Shown here: in pieces, positions 13,111-26,800 of the stretch
How the letters are laid out: every line of letters begins with the position of its first letter
Numbering within the stretch: the first letter of the stretch is position 1
NCBI GenBank assembly: GCA_024349245.1
Contig: JALDNG010000901.1
Location: 28,913 to 92,912 of the forward strand
Direction: 5' to 3'
Source of the DNA: Neodontobutis hainanensis
Taxonomy: Eukaryota > Chordata > Actinopteri > Gobiiformes > Odontobutidae
DNA length: 64,000 nucleotides
Made by a program: the position numbers and the translations under genes
The notes under the pieces: model-generated
Databases searched by the model: none
What the model was told of the DNA's origin: nothing
The model's input: the letters and a program-made list of their open reading frames with translations, nothing else

Positions 13111-14690
13111 AAATTTTCATTACATACGGCCATGTGTAAAAGAACGCACTCAGTGGTTATGACATCAAATATCTTTTTTGATATTATTTATCAATAACTC
13201 TTTGTTCGATGTTTGTCTGTCGTGTTTTAATAGTACTCCTCTCTTAATTAACAATTGAGATGTGTTTGAGTAATTTCAAAAATTTTGAAATTTAACTATC
13301 TTCAGTTAGAATATTTGTGAATCTAAGACTTTAACGTGTAAATAAAGCAAAACTAAAATTCATGAGGTCTCGGTTATGGCATTGATTAAATTCTTTGAAT
13401 GAAATTTTTTAAATGATCATAGTGAATTAAATTTTCGCCCTATATAACCTTAAATATTAAAATTAAATTATAATCATCTCACAGGATTTTATGTGAGAGA
13501 AATTTTTATAAGTATCGAAGATTATAATGAAGTTCGTGTTTTTTGCTGTAAGTCTTTTCGAACATTTAAATTAAGATCAATTTGGTTCCTTCTGAAGAAA
13601 GGAAATACCAAAAAGTGTTGATGATAAAAGGAAGTTTATTTTCTTCCCTGCTTATTACTATTCATAATTTATTATGATATCACTTGTGAATTTTGATGAG
13701 GTTAAAACAGCGAAGTGTTTTTCTGATGAGTTTTGCCCGTTTGCATTTCTATTGTATTATTTAAATATTAAAACAAAAAAATGGAAGTATTCGGTTCTAA
13801 TATAAAAATAATTAACTTAATAGATAGGGTTTAAGGTCGTTTTGACTCCATTCTTCCCAAAATAGCGCATGACTCTATGATGAATTTGAGCAAACTGCCA
13901 AAGATAAAAGTGATATTTTGTGTATCTTATGTTCAAAATATTAATTAATTCACAAATTTACAAATAGTTTGAATTAGAATTTTCCAACAACACATATTTC
14001 ATGAGAATGTGAGTTCTTGTGTTTTAAAATATTTTTATGTGAACACGTGAATTTTTCATGATTTTTTTACTATGCTTCTATTTAAGATTTTTAACTTTCC
14101 ACGTTTTCTCATATTTTTAAAATTGTAACCTAAATTTTTAATTGAAGACTGAGAACATTGTGAATAATTTCTTAATTTAAACGTGTCACATTTTTTTACC
14201 TTTCTGAGTTCCTGTTAAAAAATATTAATTGATGATATTTTTAAAAATAACATTTTGCTTTTACAACAAAACCTTTGATTCAAAATGTACTGAGTTTAAT
14301 AAGAGATCCATTTATTTTTTTCAACATATAATTTTATGAAATTAGGGCCATGTACTGATTTTTATTCGCACACAAACACTAAGTATCAAAATTGTGATGT
14401 GTTTTTGAAAAACGAGAGATGCCGGATTATCTCAAAATATTTTGTATGTATGAATGCAGATCATTTAGATTAATATTTCATACGGATCCTTTTACGATTC
14501 TACAAATTTCTAAAAATCCTTTTTTTTGAATTGTAAATTTTCAATATTAGATGATCAATATTATGCGATTGAGTTAAGTATCTGGAGGTTTTGTTTGTAA
14601 GATGTGACATTGTGGGTCATCGGTTTATTTTAAACCCCTGAATCCCATAAAATTTAGGTAATAATTTTTTGGATTTATCCGTCTTTGTTA
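13111..14690. other. Intergenic stretch with one small coding-like patch
   Basis: Mostly AT-rich. A short minus-strand open segment at roughly 13915-13834 (GSLLKFIIESCAILGRMESK) has protein-like composition but is too short to assign. It overlaps a TAGCGCATGACT sequence resembling the GC-rich promoter element seen at the named genes. Nothing else is supported. Confidence 0.35.
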
Positions 14691-14715
14691 ATCATGATGA
14701 TATTTAGAGGTCGAT

Positions 14716-14904
14716 CTATGTTATCTTCAACGAATATAAGGATTGTTTTTCCAGCATCGTACAACGAATGTTATCAGCAACATGTTCCATCGGATCCTCT
14801 TTTGATGGCCAAAGAATTGTTTCAGCTTTTGTTCCTTTCTCACGTATTTCAAATTTACTGTTTTGACAGGTGGAAATATCCCTAAAATTTCCATAAATGA
14901 TCAT
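14716..14904 (-). CDS. Possible exon, unknown product
   Basis: A minus-strand frame of about 62 codons with protein-like composition (EKGTKAETILWPSKEDPM, then HVADNIRCTMLEKQSL), ending at TAG. The opposite strand is also open here, and another minus-strand frame continues past the stop (LIFVEDNIDRPLNIIMINKDG region), so strand and frame are not secure. No family is recognised. It could be an internal exon of a gene with very short introns, or chance. Confidence 0.22.
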   Translation of the reverse strand: MIIYGNFRDISTCQNSKFEIREKGTKAETILWPSKEDPMEHVADNIRCTMLEKQSLYSLKIT

Positions 14905-16879
14905 TGGAGGTAATTTCGAGCACTTTTTCCATATTTATCAGCACCTATGTCCCTCATTCTATTATTTAGAACAATTCACTGATATTCTTTAATTTACCTC
15001 GTTCAAATGGCTTAAGAACGGATTCTCTTAATGCCGAGAGTTTATTAAATTCGATGTCCAATTTAGTTACTCCATCGTCATTATTGCAATTCTTTGACCC
15101 ATTTATTGAACTTGAATAGAAAGGATTTTAATTTTTACCCATCTATTGATATGCCTTTTAATATTATCCTTCATACACATGATACTGTTCTGAATTCTTT
15201 ATTTCAACACACTTTAGTGTATTTACTGCTTTCAAATTTTAAAGTTTACTGAGTTATTACATAACCCACTAATATTGTTTCTCACTCTTGTTTAATCAAT
15301 TTAATCCATTCACGATAAATACTCTAATCACATAATAATTTTAGCAGAGTTCTTTTGCGAACTTATTCTATCCCTAAAAATTCCCACTCGTTGTTTAGTA
15401 TCCGTTATCACTGTAGAAGCAAAATCTTCAAAATGCAGTTAGACATTTTTGTAGCTAATAATACTGCATAAGCATCTTTTTCGTTGAATGAAAAATATTT
15501 TAAGTTCAATTTAGGAATAACGAGAAGTAAGCTGCCTGCTTTTCCTTGTTGTCATGATTAAAATTGAAAAATTTTCCCCATTTCTCTTTATTGAATACTC
15601 TTTGACACAAAACTATCAAGATCGCGGAATTAAGATGTGCTTACACGATTTTGAGTTTTTTTACAATCTTAAAATTTTATTGTTTTTTTATTCCTTATTG
15701 AAAAATTAAACCTTGGTTTTGCAATAATTTTATGGCTCCATAATTGACTTATGATTTTCAATATTTTAGGTATAATAATTTATCATGCCAAAAATGTTCT
15801 TTTCAATGATGTTTTTTCAAGTTAGCATTTGCAAAATTGTTTCCATTTTCCTGGAAGGCCAAACTTAACCATTTTTGAATATTTTAGAACTGCATTCTTC
15901 AAAAAATTCTCTTCAAAAATTTTATCATTGATTTTCGACAATTTTCATTATTTGTAACTTGTGTCATGAATTCTTAACAGCTATATATGTTTTCTTCATG
16001 AGTTTATAATGTCCCTAGAATTTCATGTTGATTTATATCAAGCTGTAATTTCAATATTCTTAAGAATGGTTTCGCTGGCTTGCTGTCAGATAAATGCTAT
16101 TGAGGTCATCTCGAAGGTTAACTATTCATATTAGTTTTGCGTCGATGCAAGTTAAGCTCTTTATGCTTTAAATTCTTCTTAATTGAAATGTTTAAATTAA
16201 ATAATCTAACCTCTTTGAAAACTCCTTGAAACCTCTTCATCTTCATTCTTTTTATTGAGGGTATTTTGTTGAAGCAGCCTACTCGATACAATCGATTTTT
16301 ATGATCGACTAAGTTTCAACTTTCTTTGTATTAAACATAAACACTTTTATATCTTCTTAAATATGTTGAGTATTGTCTGCTTTAAAATATGCTTGCCTAA
16401 AATTTATTTCATAATGCATAATGCATGAAAATATTTGGCTTTGTTTTTGTTTAGTGGTTTCGATTTCTCAATTTTGTAACCCTGAATATTCCCAAACCTA
16501 ACATGTTTGAATATCTTTTCCAATCTTCTCTAATTTGTTTAGAGTTGTTTTGTCATCTCTTTGTATGAGTTTGCAATACTTTTTGTTGAAATTACTAATA
16601 CTCGTGGTCTATTAGCATAATATCAATCTAGAATTTAATTGGATTGTTTTTAATTTATAAAATGAAGACATATTATTTAATTCGAGTCTAACTAACTCAA
16701 TGGTATTTTTTGATTTCTCCATTGGAATATATACCACAAGCTGTTTTGATTTTTCACCATTTTTACAACCGTGACATTTGGATTTATTAAAATCACAAAT
16801 ATCTTATGGTTAGTTATTTTTTCAACAGTATTTGCAATATCTAGATTAAGCCTTTCTCAGTTAGCATCGACGACTGAGC

Positions 16880-17770
16880 TGAAATTTAGCTAACTTCTCA
16901 GTGGAGCTTCTTTTAGGGCTAATTATATCAAGATAACATTGTCTTCGTCTTTGAAATTGGCGTAGTTTTCAACTGGCATTGTTCGTCTTATGTTTCGAAA
17001 CATGTGTTGATATTTACTAAGTACTTGTTACCACGTTCACACATTAAAATAAACATAAAATGACTATGCTGAGTGTTAAATATCCTCATTCGCCACCTCA
17101 AATGTTAAAATATTGTTAAATAGGATGTAATGGTTGTTTTGAGAGATTCTGTAAATTTTATGTTAAAACAAATAAAACTGAAAATTATATTAGAAATCTC
17201 TTCCATGGTCACAGTCCGTCGCCGTAGATAATTTTAAACAGTATTAATCTTCAGAAGATACTTCAATAACGGTGACTTACAAAGAATAAAATTTCTAATT
17301 ACATCAAACGACAACCCGTCTGTGATACACAATCAATTTTGATTTGTTAAAAATAAGGAATACGCAAATGTGAATCTTCAATGGCGTCGCACATCATACT
17401 AGAACAACGAATATCAGCCATGGATAACAACTAAAAACGAATAAATCGTGGTTGACAGTAATCTAATTCACAATCAAAATTGTAAAAAACAGGAAATTTT
17501 ACCAAGTAATGTTTTTGTTAATATGTAGGATAAATTGACTGATGTTTCGGCAAAGCTAACTCCCATCATTAACTTTGATCCTAAATACCCTGAATAAAGT
17601 GTACTTAAAGCTATTCTTAAGAATTTTCTCAGAAGACACTGAAAAGGATGTGTTAAAGGCTTCAGTTTTGGGTCTTCTATATCCATTCCATAGCCTCTAA
17701 CAGATATGACCTTTAACATTCAAGGCGAATTTTTGCGAATGATTTAATAAGATTCCGAATGGGGCATGAA
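16880..17770 (-). CDS. Unresolved coding-like segments, unknown gene
   Basis: Several minus-strand stretches look coding. 17700-17560 reads RLWNGYRRPKTEAFNTSF and continues through SSEKILKNSFKYTLF. It is preceded by a plausible 21-nt GT-AG intron ending TGTTAG. A second frame of the same stretch stays open longer (17719-17474), so the frame is uncertain. Around 17420 an ATG opens MADIRCSSMMCDAIEDSHLR, and near 16980-16880 a segment reads QLKTTPISKTKT, which a 19-nt GT-AG gap joins to PKRSSTEKLAKFQLSRR. I could not link the pieces into one continuous product. The function is unknown. Confidence 0.25.
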
Positions 17771-17829
17771 TGACTGGTTATGGCGTGTTATCCCGAGCTA
17801 TTGAATGTATTGGTCTGAGCTAAACTTTC

Positions 17830-20800
17830 AATTTTAAGTCGAGAAATTTTAAGTTGTACCATCCATATTTTTTTATTATAAAGCATAACTTTTTACTCGT
17901 GCAAAAGCATAAATATTGACGTCGTTTATTTCATTGAACAAATCACTACATGAGCAGTATACAATTGCGTTATAGACGAACTAAAGAGAATAGTTTTTCT
18001 CTCTTAACCCAAGAGTGTACACATTGATTTTGAGATTGCAGCAATATGTTTATTCCTAGCATATTCTTACTCAAATGTATTGAGCTATTATTTTGATCTC
18101 CCTCAAAGTTTCATTTGAAAAGTGAACAAAATCGGTATGAAAATGAACTATGAGAAAAATGATAGATTCCGAATTGTTGTTAGATTCATGCCTGAGTTAG
18201 CTCTAGATTTTTAATCAGATGTTCTTTTTGCTTTTCATTCATTTTCTTACAAATGCCTGACCATTGGAAGATACTAGGGATTCTGTTTTATTTTGAGAAT
18301 AAATACTTTCGAGGCTGGAAGTGGGCATGGCCCAGTGAGCTTTACTATCCTGTGATCTTTATGATCGAAAGGAGGTTATTATTTTTTCAAACATCATCAT
18401 AAATAATTACAAGAACTACCAACTCTGTCTTAATCTGGCATTAAGCACTGCGTGTACTTTTTCAATGTCACTATCCAACATCATGGAATTAAATGAAAGG
18501 ACTCGAATAAGAAATTCAGATAAAATAATCAGCAGATTTACAGGTATTTCTAGAAGTCAATCATCTGTGCCAAAACGACACTGAGGTAATGAAACTACTC
18601 GTTTCCAAATTCAGTTGTTTGATATTCTCCCTGTGAAATTTTCATAAATTTCCCTTTTGTTGAGCATTTATTACCCCTGTGATAATTTTCATTGAAATTT
18701 ATTTGTTACTCATCTGGTATTTTAATTTTTAATAATTTTTTATATGTGTTCCAATTTTTTATCATTTACAAAATTCCATCATGTATCCCCAAAATGATTA
18801 AGTATTGGTTCACTGCCGAACATATTACAATTTTTGTCGGGGGTTTGAACACGGTACTTTTTTCTGTTACATCATATTATTTTTGATCATATTTCTATTC
18901 AGCTTCTTCGTCTCATAAATAAGACTGAAATCGTTGAATGAAAAATTTTGAAAAACAGTCATTTAATACTCAAAAACTTTTTCAATTTTTGAAACTTACC
19001 CCATCTAAATCTCTTAAATTTCAATAAATTCAAACTAATTTTGAACTTTAATGACGATATTATCACTTTTATTTACAAATATATGATGAATAACAATTGG
19101 ATAATTAATCGTAAAAGATATCAAATCATCATTTTCATAGACAAAATTTATAATTCATTTTTGAATTTTAACAATTTTATTAAGACGTTGAATTAAATTA
19201 AATTCGGATGTTTTATAGTTTGTGAATGATTTTTATTTTGAAAAAAATTAACTTAGCATGTTTAAGTTAACTTTTGCGTACTTAATACAAATGAATTTTA
19301 TTAATTTTAAACGATTTCAAATTTAAATATAGGTAAAATTTAAATTTTCTCAAATTTTATATTTTTGTCAACTTTTTATCTCATTCGTGTTATAATGCAT
19401 ATTTTAGCTCAATTTATCTGTTAACGCGTTTGTCGCCGAATTTTCGCAAAAAGGTGCAAAACGCGCGCTCCTTATTTACAATAATAATGTACATTACCTT
19501 TAAAATGAATGATAAATACAAATATTTCATGATTTGTTGTTCATAAAAGATTATTCTAGGTGTCACTGTTTAGAAATCTAATAAATTTTCTTTTTACAAG
19601 AACATTGATAACCGCACATGGCTGGGCTTACGGATAGTCCGGTTAGTCTAAAAAATAATATATATTAAAAATTTATGTTAATCAGGCTTTAAAATTAAGA
19701 ATAAAATTTAATTTCAATTTTATTGTTTTTAAATAACCACTCCCACCTTTTAGCGAGTATTTGACTCTATGGTTTAAACGATGATAAAATATGTCACATT
19801 CATGTTATTTTAATTGAATTATTTTAAAATTATTTAAAAATAATAAAATGATAGTTTTAATTTTAAATGACTGTTTTTTGGTTGAATAAAATTCTTTCAG
19901 ACAACTATTGTGGTTATTTGAGAAATTTTACATCTATCCTTATATTATTGTGGATAAGAAAAATGAGAACTTGGCACTATAGATCAGAGAATTGTGTTTT
20001 TACCATTTATAGTGGGATGCAACAAATAAAAACTTCCATAAAAGCATATTTTAGTGTCTACCAAATAGAATTATTGAAATTTCTGAAAGATCGATAAATT
20101 AAACCTTGACGATGATTTCATTTAACACTGTTCAATTTAAAAATCTTTCATGAAATGACGACAAAAGGTAACGTATTTATAAAAGTCATTAAATCGTAAA
20201 TTGTATCAAATAACAAATTCAAAAATCAAAGTATTAAAATAATTTTGTACAAAAATATTACACTGAATTTTGAATTTATGACATATCCGCGCAGAATTTA
20301 ATCAAAATGGCTTATTATACTCATCACAAAAAATCATCGATACGGATTTCAAAATAAAACAGATTTTAGCCCTGACATTAAACCTAATTATACTCACGGT
20401 ATATCTCGTCGTGTTTTCATTTCACGTCAGTTAGGATTTCTTAAATTGGTAGAAAATTTGATTTGTAAATCTTATAATTTTAATCAAAATTTGTGAGTTT
20501 ACGAAGCCAAAATGTTTGTTTTGATTAATTTTCTTTGACATTGTAATGTCTTTAAAAATTAAAATTTATTGTTAATTTGAATTAATTTACCTATTTTAGT
20601 ACATTTTATAATGTCAAATAGTGTACGATTATTCAATGTGTGGCTTCAGCTCCTTTATATCATTGGAATGTAAATTTTTAGAGAACTTATTTTCGAAGTT
20701 AAATTCAAACAAAAATACTTAATTGAGTATTCGGCTTCAATTTAAAACTAAATTTATCACAACTTTTAACAAATATATGCTCATATTTATTGAATATAAA

Positions 20801-23800
20801 ATCATTGAGGAAGCGGGAATTTTATGCTCAATATTTTAGAAACAAGATTAAGTGAAACATTTTCGATATTCTCAAAAATAACAAATGTTTATAAACTATA
20901 CTGAGTAGATATGGATTAAAGATTACTTTACTTCAGATATAGCTTACTGTAGCCATTCTATCAGCCATATCAAATCTGGATTGATCTGAAAAATTTTATA
21001 ATTCGAATTCTCAACTCATCAAACTCACAATAAACCAGGTTTAAAATCAACTGTTTTTTTGAAGTAATGAATATAAATTTCGGTCCATGATTGTTAATCC
21101 CATAACAAAATACTTTCTCTTAAATCATGTTTAACTACAAAGTTAAAACGTTTACAGAATCAAAATAATTTTTAACTAAAGTTCAATAAACAGTAAAAGA
21201 TCTAAAACTATCATGAATATGGTAAGTTTTTTTATAATTTTGAATAAATTAAAAATTTTATTGTAAAATTTCTTTCAAATCAATTGTTTCGTGAATAATC
21301 CATAATTCGCTGGTGAAATAAATCATAAAGTACATTAAATTTGTTTGATAAATCCAAAACGTAACTTAATGAAAGAAATAAATTTTTTTGTTCAATCATA
21401 TTTTCAGATTGACCTAGCATTAATTATCAAGAAAGTTTAAAATAATTTCCTTGATCCTCTTCGAGTAAAATTCTGGTGTAATTTGAAGAAACGTTGCATT
21501 TCATTTATAATCTTTTGAAAATTACTTGAACTTGTATTTTTTTCGAAAATCTGCATCTTGAAGGGTTGTGAAGAATACTTGTTCAAAAACTTGCCCATAG
21601 TCTGTCTGCCATATAAGTAAAAGATTCAAAGTTTCTTAATCTTTGAAATGTTGACTCATTAATGCAAACATATAATTATGATATGCTTTCATTCTTATAA
21701 ATTCACTCTCTAAAATGTTGCCAATATTATCTTGTTGTGGTGAACTGGCCATTTCTTCGTTAACTCGCCCTTAATTTTTCAACGTTTTTAAGATTCACAA
21801 AATGTAAAAATAGCTCTCTTATCATTTCTTCCTAAACATTTGCAACATCGTGGATTCCACATTGAGGGCACAATATGATTTGTATCCTCTTCAGATTTGA
21901 GAGTAATCTCACTAGACAAAAATTTATCGCGTATCAAAAATATGTTCGATCTTTAACTTTAAATAATACAACTTTAACAAGTTTGACTATACAAATCAGT
22001 TGACACAATGGGATTAACTTTGACCTAATTTTCAACCATACGTTTCAGGTAAAACTGAATTAAAAGTGTGAATAGAAATGAACATGGGATTGCAGCAGTG
22101 TAAAATATCTCGTATATTGAGTTTGTTATAAATATGTTTTTCAGTGGGGCAAGGTTGAGGACAATTTATAAATTGATTAATCTGTGTACGGCTGTGAATT
22201 CCGAACCCTCATATAAAATTTTATTTCTTCTCAGTTCACACGCAATTGATGAAAGATAGTCTAAAAAAAGGAACTATAATACATGAAAAAATAATTTTCT
22301 GAACCAGTGCGGCCATAGGAAGAGATTAATAAAGCAATAATTTTCTATTTTCATACCATAAAAATGTGTTAATATTTGCTCCTTCCAGAGAATTAAATGT
22401 ATAAAAGAATAATTCTTCAGTATAATCCAAAAATATCATAACTTATCAAATCTGTCAGCGTTTAGGAAAACTGATTTATGGTTGACTTATTGCTCAAGAG
22501 TAGCTCTTATATATCATAAAATATGCACAAAAAAGGACAAGCGATTTAAAATTTTGTGTAAAAGTTTTTGTTAAATCATTGTATTTGTATATCTACTAAG
22601 TCTATTTTACAGGTTCGATTGAATTAAACAATGATGGGATACTAGCATCAAAGAATAAACAGAAAAGTTAATTTACTGAAATTTAAGCAGCTACATCAAA
22701 GTTTAACGCGTGTCGTAAGAGAATCTTAAATTTTCTGTTTGCATCACTGAAAAATGAAGTTTATATTGATGAAAATAAACATCGAGTTTATCAATTTTTA
22801 ATTATCAAAGTTAAAAACTTTTTAAGATTTTGATGAACCGGATGAAATAAGAATTTAAAATTTTGCATGTAATTAAGAATATGAATTTTACAAATAAGAT
22901 TTTTAACATAACCCGATTTAAAGATACAGTCAAAATGTTTGACTAATAAAATAAAAAAATTATGCTTTATTCAACACATTCTTTGAATTTTTATTTAAGA
23001 TCAATAGAATTTTTAGTCATTAGTTATAAAAAATCTCATCTAATTTATAAAGTTTCAAGTATTCCTTCAAATATGACATCACTTTGAAGGTATGCATCAT
23101 ATTTCTTGAGCATGCTGGATATGTATATTTAAATTTAAGCGGAATTTCCTTCAATGAGTGTTGGATTTTTAATTTTTAACATCTAATCTCAAATAAATTT
23201 CATTCTAAATGTATTATAAAACTATAAATTATCTTTTTTGGCTTTTTTGATTGTTGTGTCGATGTATGATATAGTAAAGAAATTTTTTTATATGATAGAT
23301 TAATCTTACATCATAAATTAATTGAAGTCATAAAAGCATCATTTATTCATTATGACGTCTTTTTTAATAATCAACGGATGTTTAAAATCATAAATAAAGA
23401 AAGGATAGTTTTTGATGTTTTTTATCAAATTAGAATATTTTAAACACAAATTTACCGTTTTGAATGATTGAATTTTAAAATTTATTCAGATATCTCTTGA
23501 TAAGATTTTATTTTATTCAGTATTTCCTAAACCAAATAGTTTTAAATTTATTGCCCAACGATGGTAATCGCTTGAGTATCCTAGAATATTATATGAGTAA
23601 ATATGATGTTATTAAATAAATTAAATTAAACGTTAATTATCCAAGTTGTAATTTGATATTAATTAATCAGCGATCTTGAAATTTTTAAAGTGCTAATCAA
23701 AGTTAATAAAATACCATTTACGTTATTTAAATAGAGTATTTTACTTAAGTTTGAGAAAATAATATGGTTCTTTCATCTTAGAACGAGAGTACTATTCATG

Positions 23801-26800
23801 CGATTGCTAGATACTTGAACAGGGATATAAAAATTAATGTCACGATATTCATATGGTTTCTCCTGACAGATTGCGAGAAGGGATTTAACTTATCTGATTT
23901 TTTGGTGATAATAGTGTAAAACTTTGGGTTTAACATTTGTTACATTTTACTTTTCCAGGTATTTGACAAAGTTTATTCGTATTAAGTAAAGTATTTTCAT
24001 TAAAATTACACGATTATGGAACGCTAATCAAGCCATTGAGTAATATTTCATCAAAATTGGATTAAATTATGATGAAAATTTTAATAAAGTCAGTTAACTC
24101 TCTAAAGTATATTTTCGATTTGTTCAATTTAATATTCTTATCTCTATCCAGTCAATAAATAATAATCAAAAATCATAATTTTTAAAACTTTTCAAAAAAA
24201 AATAGTTGAACACGATTGTGCCAAAATCAGCAAGATATAAGTATTCTCCAAATTTTAGTGCTTTTAATTTTTTGTATCGTACATAAACTAATTAAATTAT
24301 ACGTTAATTGAAAATTCATTAATTTTTAAGTGTTGTATGTTTGATGACACAAATACTCGATTTTATATGATTCAAAAGAGAACTTCTTTCATATTTTGAT
24401 GAAATCACTTCCATGCGCCAGACCTTGTGAAACATTCATTCATTTAAAATAAGAATCCTTATAAAAAAAATTTCTGACACATTAATAAATCTTCCAACAA
24501 AAAGCTGAAGCGGACGATTATCGAATTGAAATATCGTTTGGAGGAACATACAAAAATTCTCAAAATATATATATGTTTGTAAAATTCGAAAATTGCAAGA
24601 AATAATTCATTAAAAAAATTTTATAAAAATAATAAATTTTGAAATTATACTTTTTCATGATGAGTTTTTACGCCATTTAATGGATTTTATAAAGATAGTC
24701 TTTTATGCTAGTATAAAAGCTAAATTTATCTCATTTCAAAATAGCGAATGCTAAGGGGTTGTTTTTGAAATGTACTGATATTTTAGGCAAATATTTTTCC
24801 TGATCGTATTGACATACGTTATGACATAAATTAATGTTGACTTATTGTTTATTTTCTGTTTTTCTGCTTAAAACTTTGATACCACGAGAGATTTTGATGC
24901 ACAAATTAAAGCTAAAAACTAGTGTGTTTAACTTTGGATTTATTAGGTTTTTCATTGATAATAGAGATCAGGTAAATTATTAATCATAAAAATCGATTAT
25001 ATAAAAGGAAAATATAAGTATAAAATCAAAAAAAACACTTTCACATAAAATGATAATAGGCATCAAAATTTCATTATTTCTAAAATCCATAATTTTTCAT
25101 TTATAGTTATGAATATTTTAAAAAATCAACCTTCAATTATCATTTAGAAATTTTTTGTGAATAGCTAATTAAATATATTCAGAAAAAACAAAAGTAGCAT
25201 TAAAATCTTGTGAAACATATAATCATTTTATTTTTAAATTAAATTAAAAACTAACGCTTTTATGGTAATCAAAGTTTTATTGTGAATCTATTGGCATTAT
25301 TTTTGACGATCTAAACAAAAATATTGGTTTTAGGAAATAATTTTTCCTTCAAGTAAATTTAACAAAATCAATTCATTCGCAATTTTTGAATCATCCAAAA
25401 ATAAATGTATTGTGAGATAAAAATTAATTATATAATGGAATATTATTATAATTTTTTTACGTCATTTAAAATAAAATATTTAAAAAATAAATTTCATCGA
25501 GTAACGATTTAGAACCATAAGCATAACTAGAAACATTTTTTCATACCTCTTTTTTTAAGAAATAAAATATTTTAAAATAACGAAGAATATATTTGTTGAA
25601 TTTTCCTTCCGAGTAGAATCAGAAATTAAACTCAGATTTTAAATTTTACAATGATTTTGTGGCTTATTTAAATAAATAAAACTTTTTAGATTAAGAGTTA
25701 TGAAACATTCTTTTAGTATTATCACAAAATTGTCTCATTAAAAAGTTCAATGGATAGTATTAAGCAACATCATCCTATTTTAACCGGATAAAATAATTTA
25801 ACATGTAGCTGATCAAATTCCATCAATTAATATGATATTATGATCAAATTTTTTTGATTATGAGCGTGAAATCATCATAATTTTATCATATTATTGGTTG
25901 GAACGTAATTAAATTCAAATACTCTGTAAAGCTCCTAAAACTTTTATTAGTTTTTGATTTAAGTCTATCTAGTATCGACATTGATTGTTTTGTAATTATA
26001 TCAGAACACTTTTTGTTATTAGTTATTTTTATTAAAATTTTTGATGTTGGTTTATGGGATAAATTGGAAACAGGTTCAAAATCTGTCACGCTTGCCTATG
26101 TGAGAAATGATTTTTTCTTCAATTATTACAAAATTTTAAACTCCACTAACCATTAAAAATACAATTAAAATGTGAATTATTCCGTGAACTATTTTCTGAA
26201 TAATATTATTTTAAAAATATGGATATACTTATAACCTGAAAATGTGTTAACTGGAACATGAAAATATGCATTTTTTAAGAATAATGGAATCATAATTATT
26301 TAAAATTGTTTCAACTATTTTGAAGTTCCATCATCCATGATTTTACACATTAAAAATTTGTGGTTTTGAAATAATTAGTTGAATTGAATGTATTTATTTT
26401 GAAAAGTCATGTGTTGAGAGCTGTGAGATATAGAGGCTCTTAAATTTTTTCGTTCGTCTAAAATTATTTTTTATCTTTTCGACAAAAATCTTGTGATTTC
26501 AGGTTAGCTTTGGATTTAGTTAAACGTGTATAACTGGCATCCGTCATGGAGTAAATATTTAGGGTAGGTTCATCTTCAATAGCTCTATTTTTCTGTTTCG
26601 AAGTTTTAGTTGGCAGATGCCGTTTTTGAAGTTTTACTTTCTCAAATTTTCAACGCAAAAAATTAAGATTTTGTCCATATTTATGTCGTTGAGGGAACTT
26701 TTAACAGATTCGTTGATAGTAAAAGTGCCAAATTGATCTTTTTCAAAAAGTTAACAACTTTTATTAGTTGATTTTGAGTATCTAATTTCAAAAAACAAAT

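Noticed and set aside
17474..17719. Calling the 16.9-17.8 kb segments a C2-domain protein
   Set aside because: The resemblance is loose, two frames compete over the same bases, and the pieces do not join in one frame, so a named call would be over-reading.
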